Made by a program: the position numbers and the translations under genes. A stretch of DNA of 64,000 bases from Nakaseomyces glabratus (taxonomy: Eukaryota > Ascomycota > Saccharomycetes > Saccharomycetales > Saccharomycetaceae): NCBI RefSeq assembly GCF_010111755.1, contig NC_088960.1:1054001-1118000 (forward strand), read 5' to 3'. Below are positions 38,793 to 49,484 of the stretch, piece after piece; positions within the stretch are counted from its first letter, which is position 1, and each line of letters opens with the position of its first letter. The notes below the pieces were generated by a model. It did not search any database. It saw only the letters and a program-made list of their open reading frames with translations, and was not told the DNA's origin.

Positions 38793-39953
38793 ATGGGTGA
38801 TGATCTAAAAAGAAAGATACTCTTGCACAATTTAAGCAGTAACAATCCTATTCTAGAGAAGTTAAAGGGTGGCCAGGAGCCAAACAGTAATGAAGAAGGT
38901 TCTGATTCTATAGGTGACTTACCATCATTGAAAAACGATTATAAAAGACAAGATAACAACTCTACCAACTGTACTTACATCCCTCCTTCCCAATGGAATA
39001 CATACTTTCGAAGTAACGAACATATTAAGGTGCAAAGCAGAAACATTGAGTTCAATACATACTACACAGTACCCTCGTCGATATTAGGTCCATCTTTGCC
39101 AGTTTTTATATTCCACCATGGTGCTGGTTCATCAGGTCTTTCATTTGCTAACCTGGCTAGAAACTTAGGAGATCAATTGAATAATAATTGCTGTTGTCTT
39201 AGTTTCGATGCTAGGGGCCATGGCGGCACAAAGTTTATAGATGCAAAACAGGCTCAAAATTACTTCAGAGATGACTTTGTGGATGACTTTCACACATTAG
39301 TGGAATATTTTGTTTCTGAGAAATTGAAACATCTACCAACAGAGAAACTATCTATTATTTTCATTGGTCATTCACTAGGAGGAAGCATTTGCACTTTTAC
39401 TTATTCAAAGCTCAGTATTGAACTAAAGAAGCAAGTAATAGGTGTAGCTATGTTTGATATAGTTGAAGAGGCTGCAACATTGGCGTTGGAGAAAGTTAAT
39501 CATTTTCTCCAGGTTACTCCGAATATGTTTAGTGGTTACGAAGAAGCCATTGATTGGCATGTAAGCCATGAACTATCAAGACTAAGAGAAAGTGCAGATA
39601 TTGCAATTCCAGCGTTATTTAAATCAACAGAGTCCGGTAAAGTGGTAAGGATTACAAACCTAGAAACTTTTCGACCATTTTGGAGGACATGGTTTAGCGA
39701 TCTCTCGAAATCGTTTGTATCACTACCAACATGCAAATTGCTTATATTGGCAGGTAACGATAACCTTGATAGAGAACTAATAATCGGACAAATGCAGGGA
39801 AAGTATCAATTGGTTGTGTTTCAGGATTCTGGTCATTTTATTCAGGAAGATACGCCACGAAAGACTGCATTAACTTTGGTTGATTTTTGGAAACGAAACG
39901 ACAATAAAAACGTAGTAATAAAGTCAAATTGGGGCTCATCAAATAAGGTGTGA
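38793..39953 (+). CDS. PPE1: Protein phosphatase 2A methylesterase Ppe1
   Basis: This 386-residue alpha/beta-hydrolase (S. cerevisiae 400) has the nucleophile elbow IGHSLGGSICTF with Ser194. FHHGAGSSGLSFANLA (108-123) forms the oxyanion region, and the catalytic His lies in FQDSGHFIQED near residue 350. The start MGDDLKRKILL matches the family. Ppe1 removes the methyl ester from the C-terminal Leu of PP2A catalytic subunits (Pph21/22), reversing Ppm1. The gene order PTC7, PPE1, QNS1, OSH3 equals that on S. cerevisiae chromosome VIII apart from the inserted gene. Confidence 0.96.
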   Translation: MGDDLKRKILLHNLSSNNPILEKLKGGQEPNSNEEGSDSIGDLPSLKNDYKRQDNNSTNCTYIPPSQWNTYFRSNEHIKVQSRNIEFNTYYTVPSSILGPSLPVFIFHHGAGSSGLSFANLARNLGDQLNNNCCCLSFDARGHGGTKFIDAKQAQNYFRDDFVDDFHTLVEYFVSEKLKHLPTEKLSIIFIGHSLGGSICTFTYSKLSIELKKQVIGVAMFDIVEEAATLALEKVNHFLQVTPNMFSGYEEAIDWHVSHELSRLRESADIAIPALFKSTESGKVVRITNLETFRPFWRTWFSDLSKSFVSLPTCKLLILAGNDNLDRELIIGQMQGKYQLVVFQDSGHFIQEDTPRKTALTLVDFWKRNDNKNVVIKSNWGSSNKV

Positions 39954-40051
39954 TAAAATAAAGTATTTAGAGAAAAATAATAAACCTATTTTTGCTACAT
40001 AACCTACTCAAAAAAAAGTAAACGATTATAACTCTATTACAATATGGAACT

Positions 40052-42193
40052 TTAGTCAATCGTCATAAAATCAATTTCGGAAGAGTGGCCTTCACATTGT
40101 TTGACAACTTCATCGATTTTCTTAGAGGCCCATGGGAAACGTGGATTAATTAAAAATGGTCTTAAATCAAATCTGTTATCATCTGGGGAGTATTGTTCAG
40201 CATGATAGCTTGGTGTCAAAACAGTTTGTTTGTGTCTATTAATGGCATAGAAAAAAAAGAAACGCTTCACCTTCTCTGCTACTTGGGCAGGAGTCAATCT
40301 AGGTGTCCATTCATGCAACAATTTCAAGAACATGGAATATGGGCCACATTTTTCTACTTTTCTCAAGTACCCAAATACACTCAATTCTTCATATGTCATA
40401 CCCATATCCCTTTCATCTGATTGAACATAATCCTTGGTTATTGGCTCTAATTCAGCTGTAGGGGTTGCGTTCAAAAATTCATCAAGAATTGGCATATCAT
40501 ACTCCTCAGAGGCATATTTTATGAAACCTTTCAAATCAGTCTTTGATATACCACCAATTGGATTAACATCAGCAGATGAACAGTCGTACTTCGTCAGATA
40601 CCCGCGCAAACATTCATCAACATTAGCGCTTCCCAGCACAAGAAGCCCCCCTGAGTTAGGAATACCGCGTACCCAAGGCAATAGTTGTGCAAAAAGATAC
40701 GCCAAGACCATTCTTAGACGAGCTTGTATATTCTGCAAAGCTAAATTCTCAATCTGGGACCCACCAAATATCTTGAAAATGGGCTTCCTACCTGTCGCAA
40801 CTTCAAATAATGACACAACACTTGACACAAGACCATCCATATTCAGATCAACATGATAAGACCCAATCTTCTCAGCAAGTTGCTTGCTTCTAGATCTGGT
40901 CTCAACTGATGAGTTTTCGGTACCCATAAAGCAAGTATGAAACATTTTGTTAGCTATCTCTTGAGGGTTCTCAGGGATCCAGTCATCCGGACTACGCGTA
41001 ATTCTCCTGATATCCTTAAGTACCAGATCATTTCCTTCATGACAAGCCTTATGAACCAATCTGCACATAGAGTGAATAATCATGGCTGTGGCACATGAAT
41101 CAATACCACCGGAAAGAGGTAAGAAGTAACCTGTACCATTACAACGTCTAATATAATCCCACAACCAACAAGCTGGACCAAGTGCAATTTCTTCTTCCGG
41201 AGTATGATATGTGACATCTCTACTTTTGGTTGGGGTAATCTTCGGATTAAACCTCGAACCTCTTGGAGCCAATTCAATCTCCACATCTATATGCTCATAC
41301 TTTAAGTCCGCTAGCGAAGATTGTAACCCTCTTGACATGACATTAGCTCTATGATTTCTAACTTCTTCCAAGTCAACTGTAGCAGTAACAACCTCTACAT
41401 CATCCAGAGAGAACTGCTTTCCTTGAGCTAAAATCTTACCATTTATTGCTATCAGCGCACAACCATCGTAGTATAGTCTATCACCATCGCAACCCTTTTG
41501 ATTTGCATACAAATAAACACCTCCACATCTACCAGTACCATTTAAAATCAATTCTAGTCTCTTGTTTAACTTACGTAGTTCATGGTGAGATCCCGAAGAA
41601 TTGGTAATAATTTCCACACCATCTAAAGACATAGCAATATGAGGAGATTGTGGTGTAAAAACTTCCTCACATGTCTCAGCACCAATACATGTATCCAATG
41701 TGTTAATCACAGCATCACCAAATGGAACCTTTTTCTGCCCTGTGATTTTTTGAATCATTGGAGGTAAAGTTAATTCCTCCACAACACCAGGTTTCATCCA
41801 AGGTGTAAAGAACCGCATTTCTCTATAGTTACCATCATTTGCTAGCCAGATTTTTGGTCTAATAAAGAGTATCTTACCATCCAAGGACAACAAACGACAA
41901 TTGTATCTGACATTCTTGTGCAGTAGGGGCATACCAATATCAAGAATTAAACCATGGGTTTCGGGATTTTTTAAAATTTGAGCATACATCTCCCAAGAGT
42001 GCAAGCAAACGTCATTTTCAAGGAAATGATCTAAACAACCGTAACCACTAATCTCCAGCTCTGGACCAACTCTCAATCTAGCACCTCTTTCCTTAGCAAT
42101 TCTAATAGATTCCAAAATCCTGTCCCTATTCCCTTCGAAGTCAAGGGCCCATTGATTTAATGAGCATGTAGCTAACGTAACTAAATGAGACAT
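40052..42193 (-). CDS. QNS1: Glutamine-dependent NAD+ synthetase Qns1
   Basis: From the ATG at 42193 the product is 713 residues (S. cerevisiae 714), starting [22 protein letters not shown]. The N-terminal glutaminase (nitrilase fold) shows its triad Glu45 (PELEISGYG), Lys114 (RPKIWLAND) and Cys175 (GAETCEEVF). The C-terminal synthetase has the PP-loop [16 protein letters not shown]. It makes NAD+ from deamido-NAD+, ATP and glutamine, the last step of de novo and nicotinic-acid salvage synthesis. The frame opens four codons earlier only through a TTG, so the ATG at 42193 is the start. Confidence 0.97.
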   Translation of the reverse strand: MSHLVTLATCSLNQWALDFEGNRDRILESIRIAKERGARLRVGPELEISGYGCLDHFLENDVCLHSWEMYAQILKNPETHGLILDIGMPLLHKNVRYNCRLLSLDGKILFIRPKIWLANDGNYREMRFFTPWMKPGVVEELTLPPMIQKITGQKKVPFGDAVINTLDTCIGAETCEEVFTPQSPHIAMSLDGVEIITNSSGSHHELRKLNKRLELILNGTGRCGGVYLYANQKGCDGDRLYYDGCALIAINGKILAQGKQFSLDDVEVVTATVDLEEVRNHRANVMSRGLQSSLADLKYEHIDVEIELAPRGSRFNPKITPTKSRDVTYHTPEEEIALGPACWLWDYIRRCNGTGYFLPLSGGIDSCATAMIIHSMCRLVHKACHEGNDLVLKDIRRITRSPDDWIPENPQEIANKMFHTCFMGTENSSVETRSRSKQLAEKIGSYHVDLNMDGLVSSVVSLFEVATGRKPIFKIFGGSQIENLALQNIQARLRMVLAYLFAQLLPWVRGIPNSGGLLVLGSANVDECLRGYLTKYDCSSADVNPIGGISKTDLKGFIKYASEEYDMPILDEFLNATPTAELEPITKDYVQSDERDMGMTYEELSVFGYLRKVEKCGPYSMFLKLLHEWTPRLTPAQVAEKVKRFFFFYAINRHKQTVLTPSYHAEQYSPDDNRFDLRPFLINPRFPWASKKIDEVVKQCEGHSSEIDFMTID

Positions 42194-42586
42194 TTCAGAT
42201 ATCAATTGAGATAGTTAGTTGTTTAATCCTTATGAAAGACTCTAGTTGATGATGATACTATTTCTTAAATCACTCCAGTATTACTCAATTTAGTGCTTAA
42301 CATTGCATGGGCATCGCTGAAATTAAATGGAGTCATCAATAACGGTATCAGCTTCTGTAACTACTGAATATAGTCAATACTGTCGACTATATTAAATACA
42401 TAAAACACTTCATTATCATCATATTACAATTTATACATTTTCTATATTCATTAATCTATAATAAATAGTTGGAGTAATGGTGAAGCTGCTTGATAGGTAA
42501 ACATATGCATGCATAATTTGAAAAACGAGTGTACTTGAAAGAATCAAAGGCGAGAGTTTCAGTAACCATCTGTATGTTACGATGTT
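42194..42586 (-). promoter_or_regulatory. QNS1 upstream region / OSH3 3' flank
   Basis: AT-rich spacer between two minus-strand genes. No distinct motif or gene was seen. Confidence 0.4.
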
Positions 42587-45500
42587 TTACCACAACTTCT
42601 CTACATCTGACCAATCGTTACGTTCTCTTTTACTCCAGTAACACGCAGAGCCTTCTATCCGCTTCCATTCAACATTTGAGATTTTTTCAAAGTATCTGGG
42701 CTTGACGTCGTGACCTTTCAATCTTCTATCTCTTTGCAGTTGTTCTAGCTTTAATTTTAATTCCTCTGCCTTCTCAATATCACCGCTTTCATATGCTTTA
42801 ATATCAGGCCTCAACCTGGAGTCTGTAGGGGGTAAATTATTTCTTTCTATATCTGTAATCTCGTTCAATTGCGCGGTAAAGACAGTGAAACCGTACTTTT
42901 TCGACGAGTCCTTTACTAAATCTCCTACAGTCCAGAGCTTTTTATGAGTGGTACTATCTTCCAAAAACTCGGACCACTTACCTTGCAATGCCTGTCGTTT
43001 CCACTTGGACGATTTTGGCGGTGTAATTGTTGCGGTTAAAGACTCTGACCTACCACCAAAAATACCAGTCTTTTGAAAAGTAATCTTAGCCTTGCTACCA
43101 TCTGAACCTAAGATTTCAAATTCGTTTACCGGCTCAGTATATCTTTCTCCTGCTATCAAGTTCTTCACCATTGTAGTAGGTTGTACCCATTTATAGACAA
43201 CACCAGATGATTTCATAGTTAGCTTAATTGTACCTTCGTTATTAAGTTCTAGAGATTTACCCCAAAATTTCTGTACTGGTGTCATGGTATATTCACAAAC
43301 CCAATCTTGATGCTCTGCGTTGAATGCAAAAATTTGAGGTTTGTGTGAAACCTTTTCCGCAATCAATCTAAAACCCAACTTATCATGTACATATTCAAAT
43401 GTCTCTCCTAGTAATGGATTAAACGGTTTTCTCAGAGCTCTCGTTTTGTCCCTTTGGATAGAAAGAGCTGAAATAGCAAACAAAGTTACTGAAGTCAATG
43501 GTTGCATATCTTTTCTGGAAAGCAAATCCGAATATTCGAAGGCTTCTGAAATCACCTGTAATATCGATAAGGGTTCATTCGAAGTTACGGGCATTGTAAT
43601 AGAAGAAAGGTCTTTACCAACATTTTTCCTTAGAAAAGACAACAAACTAGGCGGAGTTGTCAATGACGGTAGAATGTCTTTTCTTCTAGTAATTTGTCCC
43701 CCAATAGGGAAGGGGTATAGTTGCTGTTTGTAAGATGGTGTTTCATCCGATTTACTTGCTAACATTGTAGGCGTTGATTCCGTAGTCAAAACTCTATCAT
43801 TGGGAACAAGACTATCTGTTGATGTAAAGCCATTTAAATTCTGATTCCTGCTCTCCATATCACTATCATATTCATCGTCTTCAACATCATCAATCATTAC
43901 AGCAGAATCGTCTTTCATAATTCCTGTTTCACCTACTTCCTCTTCAGCATCATCTAGTAGTATAACACCCTGAGGAATACCGTCTTTAGCGTCAAAATAT
44001 TCATCATTATCACTGAATGTAGAAATTATAGATTGCCTGCTATCTTTTACCTGTTTTGAAATGTATCTATGATCTTTTAATAGGACTCTGCTTTGTTTGA
44101 TAAACCTATCCACTATACTTTCTAGATCAGACAATCTTTTATAAAGTTGATGTGAAGTTGGCGTTTCTTCACTTATCTCAGGTAGTGAATCAACTGAGGA
44201 AATCTCTTTAGGGGTTTGAATTCCAGCAAGATACATCTTACCTTTTTTTTCGTGATCACCTCCTACAGACTTTGAGCCTTCCAAGATGAACTCTTTTCTT
44301 GCCGGAACATAATTCAAGGAATCTAGTTTGCATTTCTCAACCCATTCCTGAATAATACCCAAGTTACCTGCAAATTCATTATAGACATCGTCAGATAATG
44401 GTGTATACTCATTTCTAGAACTAGAAAATGCGCTGGTGTTTCGAAACTCAGGTCTAGATGGCACACGGCTGTCATTTATTGTCCTATCAGAAAATCCTTC
44501 AATATTGGCGGCATCACTACCTAATGTTGTATCTTCAGCATCAGCATCAATATCACTTGCGATCGGTTGATTTTTTTCAAAACAAAACTGTAACGCATCA
44601 ACCCACGTTTGCCATGCAGCTGCATCTGCTGCTTTCAAGAACCAAAGTTCCATGCCAGAATCTATTATAATAATTCTGTCCTTCTTATTCGCACTTACAG
44701 TAGACAAATGTATAACCATTTCACCACGGCACGTCTGATTATGATCGTTCAGATAGTACGACAATGTACCATATCTATAATCTAGTGTGAAGAATCTTTT
44801 TTTGAAACCTTGTAGCCTCTTTCTACGCTTTTTCATCAGATAACCTTGCAAATACCTTCCCTGACCCACACTCAATATTCCAGCGTTTTTTGGCAAATTC
44901 AAATCATGAAGTCCTTGAGCTCCATTAACTAATTTGGTTGATGAAGTTTTTGCTGAATTACCTCTAGATCTACCAAACAATGAAGAGCTAGACTTCTTTG
45001 ATGTTGGTGACATTACAGGTCTTGCAGTATCCTTAATAACACTAGCATTAAATAATATCTTTTTCTTTGCATTTTTTGAAGCTGTGTTATCCAGAATAAA
45101 GGCATAATAATAATCATTATCTTTCACTTCTATTGTGCCCTGTTTAACATTATTGCCTGATATTGTACCCAACCACTCAACCAATTTGAATCCCGAGGCA
45201 GCAAGTTTTTCTTTCAAAGGTAGTTCTTGGGTCTGCTGTTGAATATCTGCTATTGATAGATTGCTGCTGCTTCTCTCTTTCTTTTTGAACTCTGCAGATT
45301 GTGATACAATCGAAGGTGAACTGTTTCTCCTTCTGTTGGAGACATTCGTGCTACTACTTGATGTGGAGCTACCATATATGGAGCTGTTTCTTTTCAACAG
45401 CGTCCTAGAAGTATAATCTAGCATCGCCTTAGTATCAGGGGCAATGTGAACCGCAGATGGTTGCGCATCAATATCAGTTTTCAACTTTTTATAAATACCG

Positions 45501-45610
45501 AATTGGATCGACTTCTTCAAGGGCTTCACCTGATAATTGATCACATCATCCTTAGAGCATTTTACCCACCTTACCACAAAACATCGGTTTTGAATATCAA
45601 TTGTTTCCAT
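42587..45610 (-). CDS. OSH3: Oxysterol-binding protein homologue Osh3
   Basis: This 1007-residue protein (S. cerevisiae 996) starts METIDIQNRCFVVRWVKC, a GOLD-like N-terminal domain. A PH domain lies at about 250-350 (GRYLQGYLMKKRRKRLQGFKKR and LWFLKAADAAAWQTWVDAL). An acidic region near 530-610 contains DEYFDAKDG, a likely FFAT-type motif for VAP (Scs2) binding. The lipid-binding ORD occupies about 640-1000, with FNPLLGETFEYV. The family signature EQVSHHPP reads EKVSHKPQ here. Osh3 acts at ER-plasma membrane contacts, binds PtdIns4P and helps Sac1 remove it. The ERG7-NOP10-OSH3-QNS1 order matches S. cerevisiae. Confidence 0.95.
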   Translation of the reverse strand: METIDIQNRCFVVRWVKCSKDDVINYQVKPLKKSIQFGIYKKLKTDIDAQPSAVHIAPDTKAMLDYTSRTLLKRNSSIYGSSTSSSSTNVSNRRRNSSPSIVSQSAEFKKKERSSSNLSIADIQQQTQELPLKEKLAASGFKLVEWLGTISGNNVKQGTIEVKDNDYYYAFILDNTASKNAKKKILFNASVIKDTARPVMSPTSKKSSSSLFGRSRGNSAKTSSTKLVNGAQGLHDLNLPKNAGILSVGQGRYLQGYLMKKRRKRLQGFKKRFFTLDYRYGTLSYYLNDHNQTCRGEMVIHLSTVSANKKDRIIIIDSGMELWFLKAADAAAWQTWVDALQFCFEKNQPIASDIDADAEDTTLGSDAANIEGFSDRTINDSRVPSRPEFRNTSAFSSSRNEYTPLSDDVYNEFAGNLGIIQEWVEKCKLDSLNYVPARKEFILEGSKSVGGDHEKKGKMYLAGIQTPKEISSVDSLPEISEETPTSHQLYKRLSDLESIVDRFIKQSRVLLKDHRYISKQVKDSRQSIISTFSDNDEYFDAKDGIPQGVILLDDAEEEVGETGIMKDDSAVMIDDVEDDEYDSDMESRNQNLNGFTSTDSLVPNDRVLTTESTPTMLASKSDETPSYKQQLYPFPIGGQITRRKDILPSLTTPPSLLSFLRKNVGKDLSSITMPVTSNEPLSILQVISEAFEYSDLLSRKDMQPLTSVTLFAISALSIQRDKTRALRKPFNPLLGETFEYVHDKLGFRLIAEKVSHKPQIFAFNAEHQDWVCEYTMTPVQKFWGKSLELNNEGTIKLTMKSSGVVYKWVQPTTMVKNLIAGERYTEPVNEFEILGSDGSKAKITFQKTGIFGGRSESLTATITPPKSSKWKRQALQGKWSEFLEDSTTHKKLWTVGDLVKDSSKKYGFTVFTAQLNEITDIERNNLPPTDSRLRPDIKAYESGDIEKAEELKLKLEQLQRDRRLKGHDVKPRYFEKISNVEWKRIEGSACYWSKRERNDWSDVEKLW

Positions 45611-46462
45611 TAGTATGCTAGCTGTATTTTACAATTTTCCTATTTAGCCTTCCTGCAACTTTTCATCAAACTCTTCGAGTGTTTGGGATTTTCCTTCAGA
45701 TTAGTATAACAATTGAGACAAATAAAATCTAAATTCAACACTGCTAGTACTTGTTTTTTCAAAATAAAACAGGATCAAATCAAAATCAAAATAGAATTGA
45801 AATAAATTCGCGACCTTATCACTACAAAAACGAATTGATCTTCGCACACACAACAATAATCTTTGGATTCAGGAAGACTCTTAAACACTTATTGATAAAA
45901 ACAAACAACTCTGAACTGTGTTACTGTTATATTCGAGATCCACGTAGAGTAAGTTCAGATCTTCTGCTTTTATCGATTCTTAAGAATGTTGAAAGCGATG
46001 GATCCACGCTCTGCGCCCCTCTAAAGCTTTGTTGAGATAAGAAATCGCACAGTACGTTTGGGCTGTTAGGTGCTAGGATAATAGATTTCAAACAATATAT
46101 GATATATTAAACACTGAACAATATAATAAAATCAAACTTTGCTTGTAGATAGCTATCATTGTTGTAGTTAGAGAACACTATATATTACCTTTTTGCTAGG
46201 CTTCCTAATTGGTCGCCTTGGCAAGCATCAACAGAAAATGTTTGAAACAAGCAGTAAAATTCTTTATTATAATATACAGATTGTGGAGTAGGCCCCTATA
46301 CATAACTTGTTGTTTCGTATTTCGTACTCTTACGTATTTGTACCTTCCCCATGGAGCACTAGCTCATTTTTATCAGTTAACGAAACAAGCAGTTCTGAGT
46401 ATACCAATTAGAGGCTATTTGAGAAAAAATAACCGAACAACTTCTATACTGGTAACTTAAAC
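45611..46462. promoter_or_regulatory. OSH3 upstream region / NOP10 3' flank
   Basis: This 0.85-kb spacer is AT-rich. Short frames at 45751-46035 and 46209-46460 have no recognisable domain and I do not call them. No repeat or RNA gene was seen. Confidence 0.5.
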
Positions 46463-46636
46463 TTATTGTGGAAGCAAGTTATATCTCTTCTTCAGAGTAA
46501 CTCTTTGTCTAGAGTACTTGTCATCTGGGGAAAATCTAGCTGGATGAGCAGACTTGGTAATCTCACCTTCCTCGGTCATCTTCTTCAGGGTGTAAACTCT
46601 CTTACCCTCGTTGTCCAAAGTGTACATCAAATGCAT
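46463..46636 (-). CDS. NOP10: H/ACA snoRNP protein Nop10
   Basis: This 57-residue gene is short enough to be overlooked. It starts [19 protein letters not shown], continues [20 protein letters not shown] and ends [14 protein letters not shown]. cerevisiae Nop10 has 58 residues and nearly the same sequence. Nop10 is an essential subunit of H/ACA ribonucleoproteins (with Cbf5, Nhp2 and Gar1) that make pseudouridine in rRNA and process pre-18S rRNA. As in other eukaryotes, the Zn-binding Cys residues of archaeal Nop10 are absent. It sits between ERG7 and OSH3 as in S. cerevisiae. The upstream region has a double PAC motif and an RRPE-like run. Confidence 0.97.
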
Positions 46637-46741
46637 CGTTAAACCAGTTGTTTTTGTTTATATATTGGTGTTAGACAATTGTGATCCAATACCTTTACGC
46701 CTAAAACATGTATGTGTACTATGTGCTTTCTATATAATTTG

Positions 46742-46795
46742 GCGATGAGCTCATCGCATTTTCTACTTCAATTGCGGAAAGTTTAAAAAAATTTT
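46742..46795 (-). promoter_or_regulatory. NOP10 ribosome-biogenesis promoter: palindromic PAC and RRPE
   Basis: GCGATGAGCTCATCGC (46742-46757) is a perfect 16-base palindrome made of two overlapping PAC cores. An A/T run AAAAAAATTTT (about 46784-46795) matches the RRPE element bound by Stb3. They lie about 106 and 150 bases before the NOP10 ATG, the usual arrangement for ribosome-biogenesis genes. Confidence 0.7.
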
Positions 46796-46864
46796 CGTTC
46801 GTAGCGCGGTATATAATATTATGCAGTGTATATAGGAAAGGTTCAATGGAAGGAGTAATAGTCA

Positions 46865-49066
46865 TTATTGTGTATTTTGAGATGAGTTGGTGTAGTTTCT
46901 GCCATTGTACAGTCCCAGAGCTTTTATTGGGAAGAGGAACCTATAGCTTGGATACTCGATAGCGCAAGAGTGGTTGAACACACCTTCCGCGCTCTCGAAC
47001 TTCCATTCACCTGATGGTTGCTGCCTGGACTTTAGCAGGTTGATACCCCTCTCAATGGCGTCTTCATTTGGACACTTAGCCAACAACAGGGCGATCAAAG
47101 CCCATGCCGTTTGCACCACCAATGACTTTGGACTGTCAACATAGTCATGTAGCTCACTGGACTTCATGGATTCACCCCAACCACCATCAGGCATCTGTTT
47201 GCTCAAAAGGAAGTCACAGCCCTTTCTCACTGTCAAGGAATTATCATAGGTTTCTCCTACAGAGTGCAGTGCCTCCATGGCAAACATACCGGCATATGTG
47301 AAGCAAATACCCCAGCAGCCGTACCACCCACCATCATCTTGTTGTGCCTGTTTAATGTAGTCAATGGCAATCCTGATTCTGTGAGATATCTCGTCCTTCC
47401 TATAATCATAATATTTGTGGAAATACGTCAAACCCAAAACGCTCGAGTCTGTGCACTCGACATATGGGTACTCGACCATAATGTTCCCGAATACTTCTGC
47501 AGGATTTAATTTCTCCATCGAAAGCGGAGCCTTGATCTTTTCGTAAGTCGCAAATGAACCGTATTCAAACTTACCAATATTTTGTAGACTTAATAACACA
47601 TCAATACCTTTACAGAGCCTTTCATCAGTTATCTCATCATGTACAGAGGAAAATACAGGAGAGTTTCTCACCATAATTATTGCCTTTATTGCTTCCGCAG
47701 TACAGTCAGACACAGTATAGCCTTGGGTCTTGGTAGAGAACCCCCAGGCACCAACTCTTTTGTCTCTAAAACTTCCTTCAACACATTCTGTATCGAACTG
47801 TGATCTACACAAAAACTTATAGGCATTTATTATCATTTCTCTAAATTCCGGTTTCTCAGCCAAGCCAGCAACAAAGAAATATTGTATCATAAAAGCACAG
47901 TCCCAAGTTTGCACACCATTGGTACCCATTACTGTCATACCTTGTGGGCCATGGAATAAGCCATCTTTGAATCTATACTGAAATCGTTCAAAAGCCTTTG
48001 AATCTTTCCCTTCTTCTAAATAAGTCACTAATGCACAAAATGCTTGATTAACTGGTGCAATACATAGAGAATCTGTATTTTGTATCTCTTTCTTGATCAA
48101 ATTGTAAACTACCTTCTTGGATGCCATCGATACAAGTCTAGGACGTAAATACTTCTCATAAAATACAATGACATCATTTGCAGTGTCCAGAATTTTGCTA
48201 TGTGGATAGTACAAATCCACACCACACACAGTATTCCTGTGTTGAGAAAAGTTTATTTTATCAAATGACTTTGTATAGATCTCCTGCCTAATCTCTGAAA
48301 GAAGGTCAGTTAAAGGACATGAGTACTTAATCAATGAAAGGTAACTTACCGGTAAATAAACAGCTCTTGTGTGTACCCACCATCTACCGGGATGAATTGG
48401 CAATGAGTAAGGTAATAGCCAAGTTTCAGGGGGAGCTGGATTAACACCCTCCCATTTATATAAGTTCAAAATGCTTAGCCATATCTTACCCCAGTGTGGT
48501 GCACCAGTAGCTCCTCCAAGTCTATGCAGAGTATGTCTGGCTCTCACACAAACTATATGATCCTTTGGCAGTCCCAACAACCTTAGACAGACATAGTTCA
48601 AGACTGTACCAAATACAGTAGACTTGTCAACTGAGTGAAGACCCCATCCACCATCAACAGGATGCGCAGTGTTAACAATGTACCTAATTAGCTCGATTCT
48701 CTCATGCTCTGGTAATTTAACGCCAGCAATGTAATTGACAGCAACATACCCAATTGTCATGAACATAGGCCCCTTATATTGGCATGGGAAAATACCTGAC
48801 TTTTGATCCTGAAGAAGCTTATAGAAGGATGCTCCATAATAACAAGCTTGCTCAGAGCTTAAGTCATCACCTTCTTTTCTTGGTGAAGGTGTCGGGAATT
48901 CCTCATCTTGTAATAACCATTGAACAAATGTGGATTGCGGGTCTGCATCAACCTTGTCTTGTTCAATATACTCCCAAGCTTCTCTACCCAATTCAGTAGT
49001 TCTTAACCTCCATCTTTTCGGATCAGTTCTAGGTATACCGACGGTATCAGAATAAAACTGAGTCAT
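46865..49066 (-). CDS. ERG7: Lanosterol synthase (oxidosqualene cyclase) Erg7
   Basis: This 733-residue enzyme (S. cerevisiae 731) cyclises 2,3-oxidosqualene to lanosterol in ergosterol synthesis on lipid droplets and ER. The catalytic motif VSDCTAEA has its acidic Asp at residue 454. Several QW repeats that stabilise the barrel are visible, for example QQDDGGWYGCWG, QMPDGGWGES and QQPSGEWKFE. The start MTQFYSDTVGIPRTDPKRWRL agrees with the family. The gene has no membrane-spanning region apart from the known monotopic surface, which I cannot delimit. No clear Upc2 site (TCGTATA) was found upstream; the nearest is TCGTATG in the 49.4-kb spacer. Confidence 0.97.
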   Translation of the reverse strand: MTQFYSDTVGIPRTDPKRWRLRTTELGREAWEYIEQDKVDADPQSTFVQWLLQDEEFPTPSPRKEGDDLSSEQACYYGASFYKLLQDQKSGIFPCQYKGPMFMTIGYVAVNYIAGVKLPEHERIELIRYIVNTAHPVDGGWGLHSVDKSTVFGTVLNYVCLRLLGLPKDHIVCVRARHTLHRLGGATGAPHWGKIWLSILNLYKWEGVNPAPPETWLLPYSLPIHPGRWWVHTRAVYLPVSYLSLIKYSCPLTDLLSEIRQEIYTKSFDKINFSQHRNTVCGVDLYYPHSKILDTANDVIVFYEKYLRPRLVSMASKKVVYNLIKKEIQNTDSLCIAPVNQAFCALVTYLEEGKDSKAFERFQYRFKDGLFHGPQGMTVMGTNGVQTWDCAFMIQYFFVAGLAEKPEFREMIINAYKFLCRSQFDTECVEGSFRDKRVGAWGFSTKTQGYTVSDCTAEAIKAIIMVRNSPVFSSVHDEITDERLCKGIDVLLSLQNIGKFEYGSFATYEKIKAPLSMEKLNPAEVFGNIMVEYPYVECTDSSVLGLTYFHKYYDYRKDEISHRIRIAIDYIKQAQQDDGGWYGCWGICFTYAGMFAMEALHSVGETYDNSLTVRKGCDFLLSKQMPDGGWGESMKSSELHDYVDSPKSLVVQTAWALIALLLAKCPNEDAIERGINLLKSRQQPSGEWKFESAEGVFNHSCAIEYPSYRFLFPIKALGLYNGRNYTNSSQNTQ

Positions 49067-49484
49067 TGCGTACTTCGAGCAATAACCTAATATATTGCTT
49101 TACAACACCGTTGCACTTCCAATTTTTCAATATACAAATTTATAAACTTATGGTATGCACAATGGGTAACTAATAAAATATTGCTGTCGAGAAGCTCGTC
49201 ATCGAAGAAGTTCTCGTTAAAGTAAAAAATCTAGTAAACGAGACCGATAAAATAATGCGACAACAGCATTGATGCTAATGTAGGGTTGTCAAACTTTATA
49301 AAAGAATTAGTAAGTACTATGATAAGGTTGTTTTTATATGTGAATGTATAAATTATATGGTATTTTTCAATGTGAAGTATTTATCGTATGCAACCTATAA
49401 TTACAGAAAGATATTGTAGAAAGAATATATATTTGGACTTTATCTCAGAAGTAAGGAAACAAACAATTTAGGCATTTCAATACG
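49067..49484 (-). promoter_or_regulatory. ERG7 upstream region / PCL5 3' flank
   Basis: AT-rich spacer between two minus-strand genes. A TCGTATG near 49386 differs by one base from the sterol response element. No other feature was seen. Confidence 0.35.
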
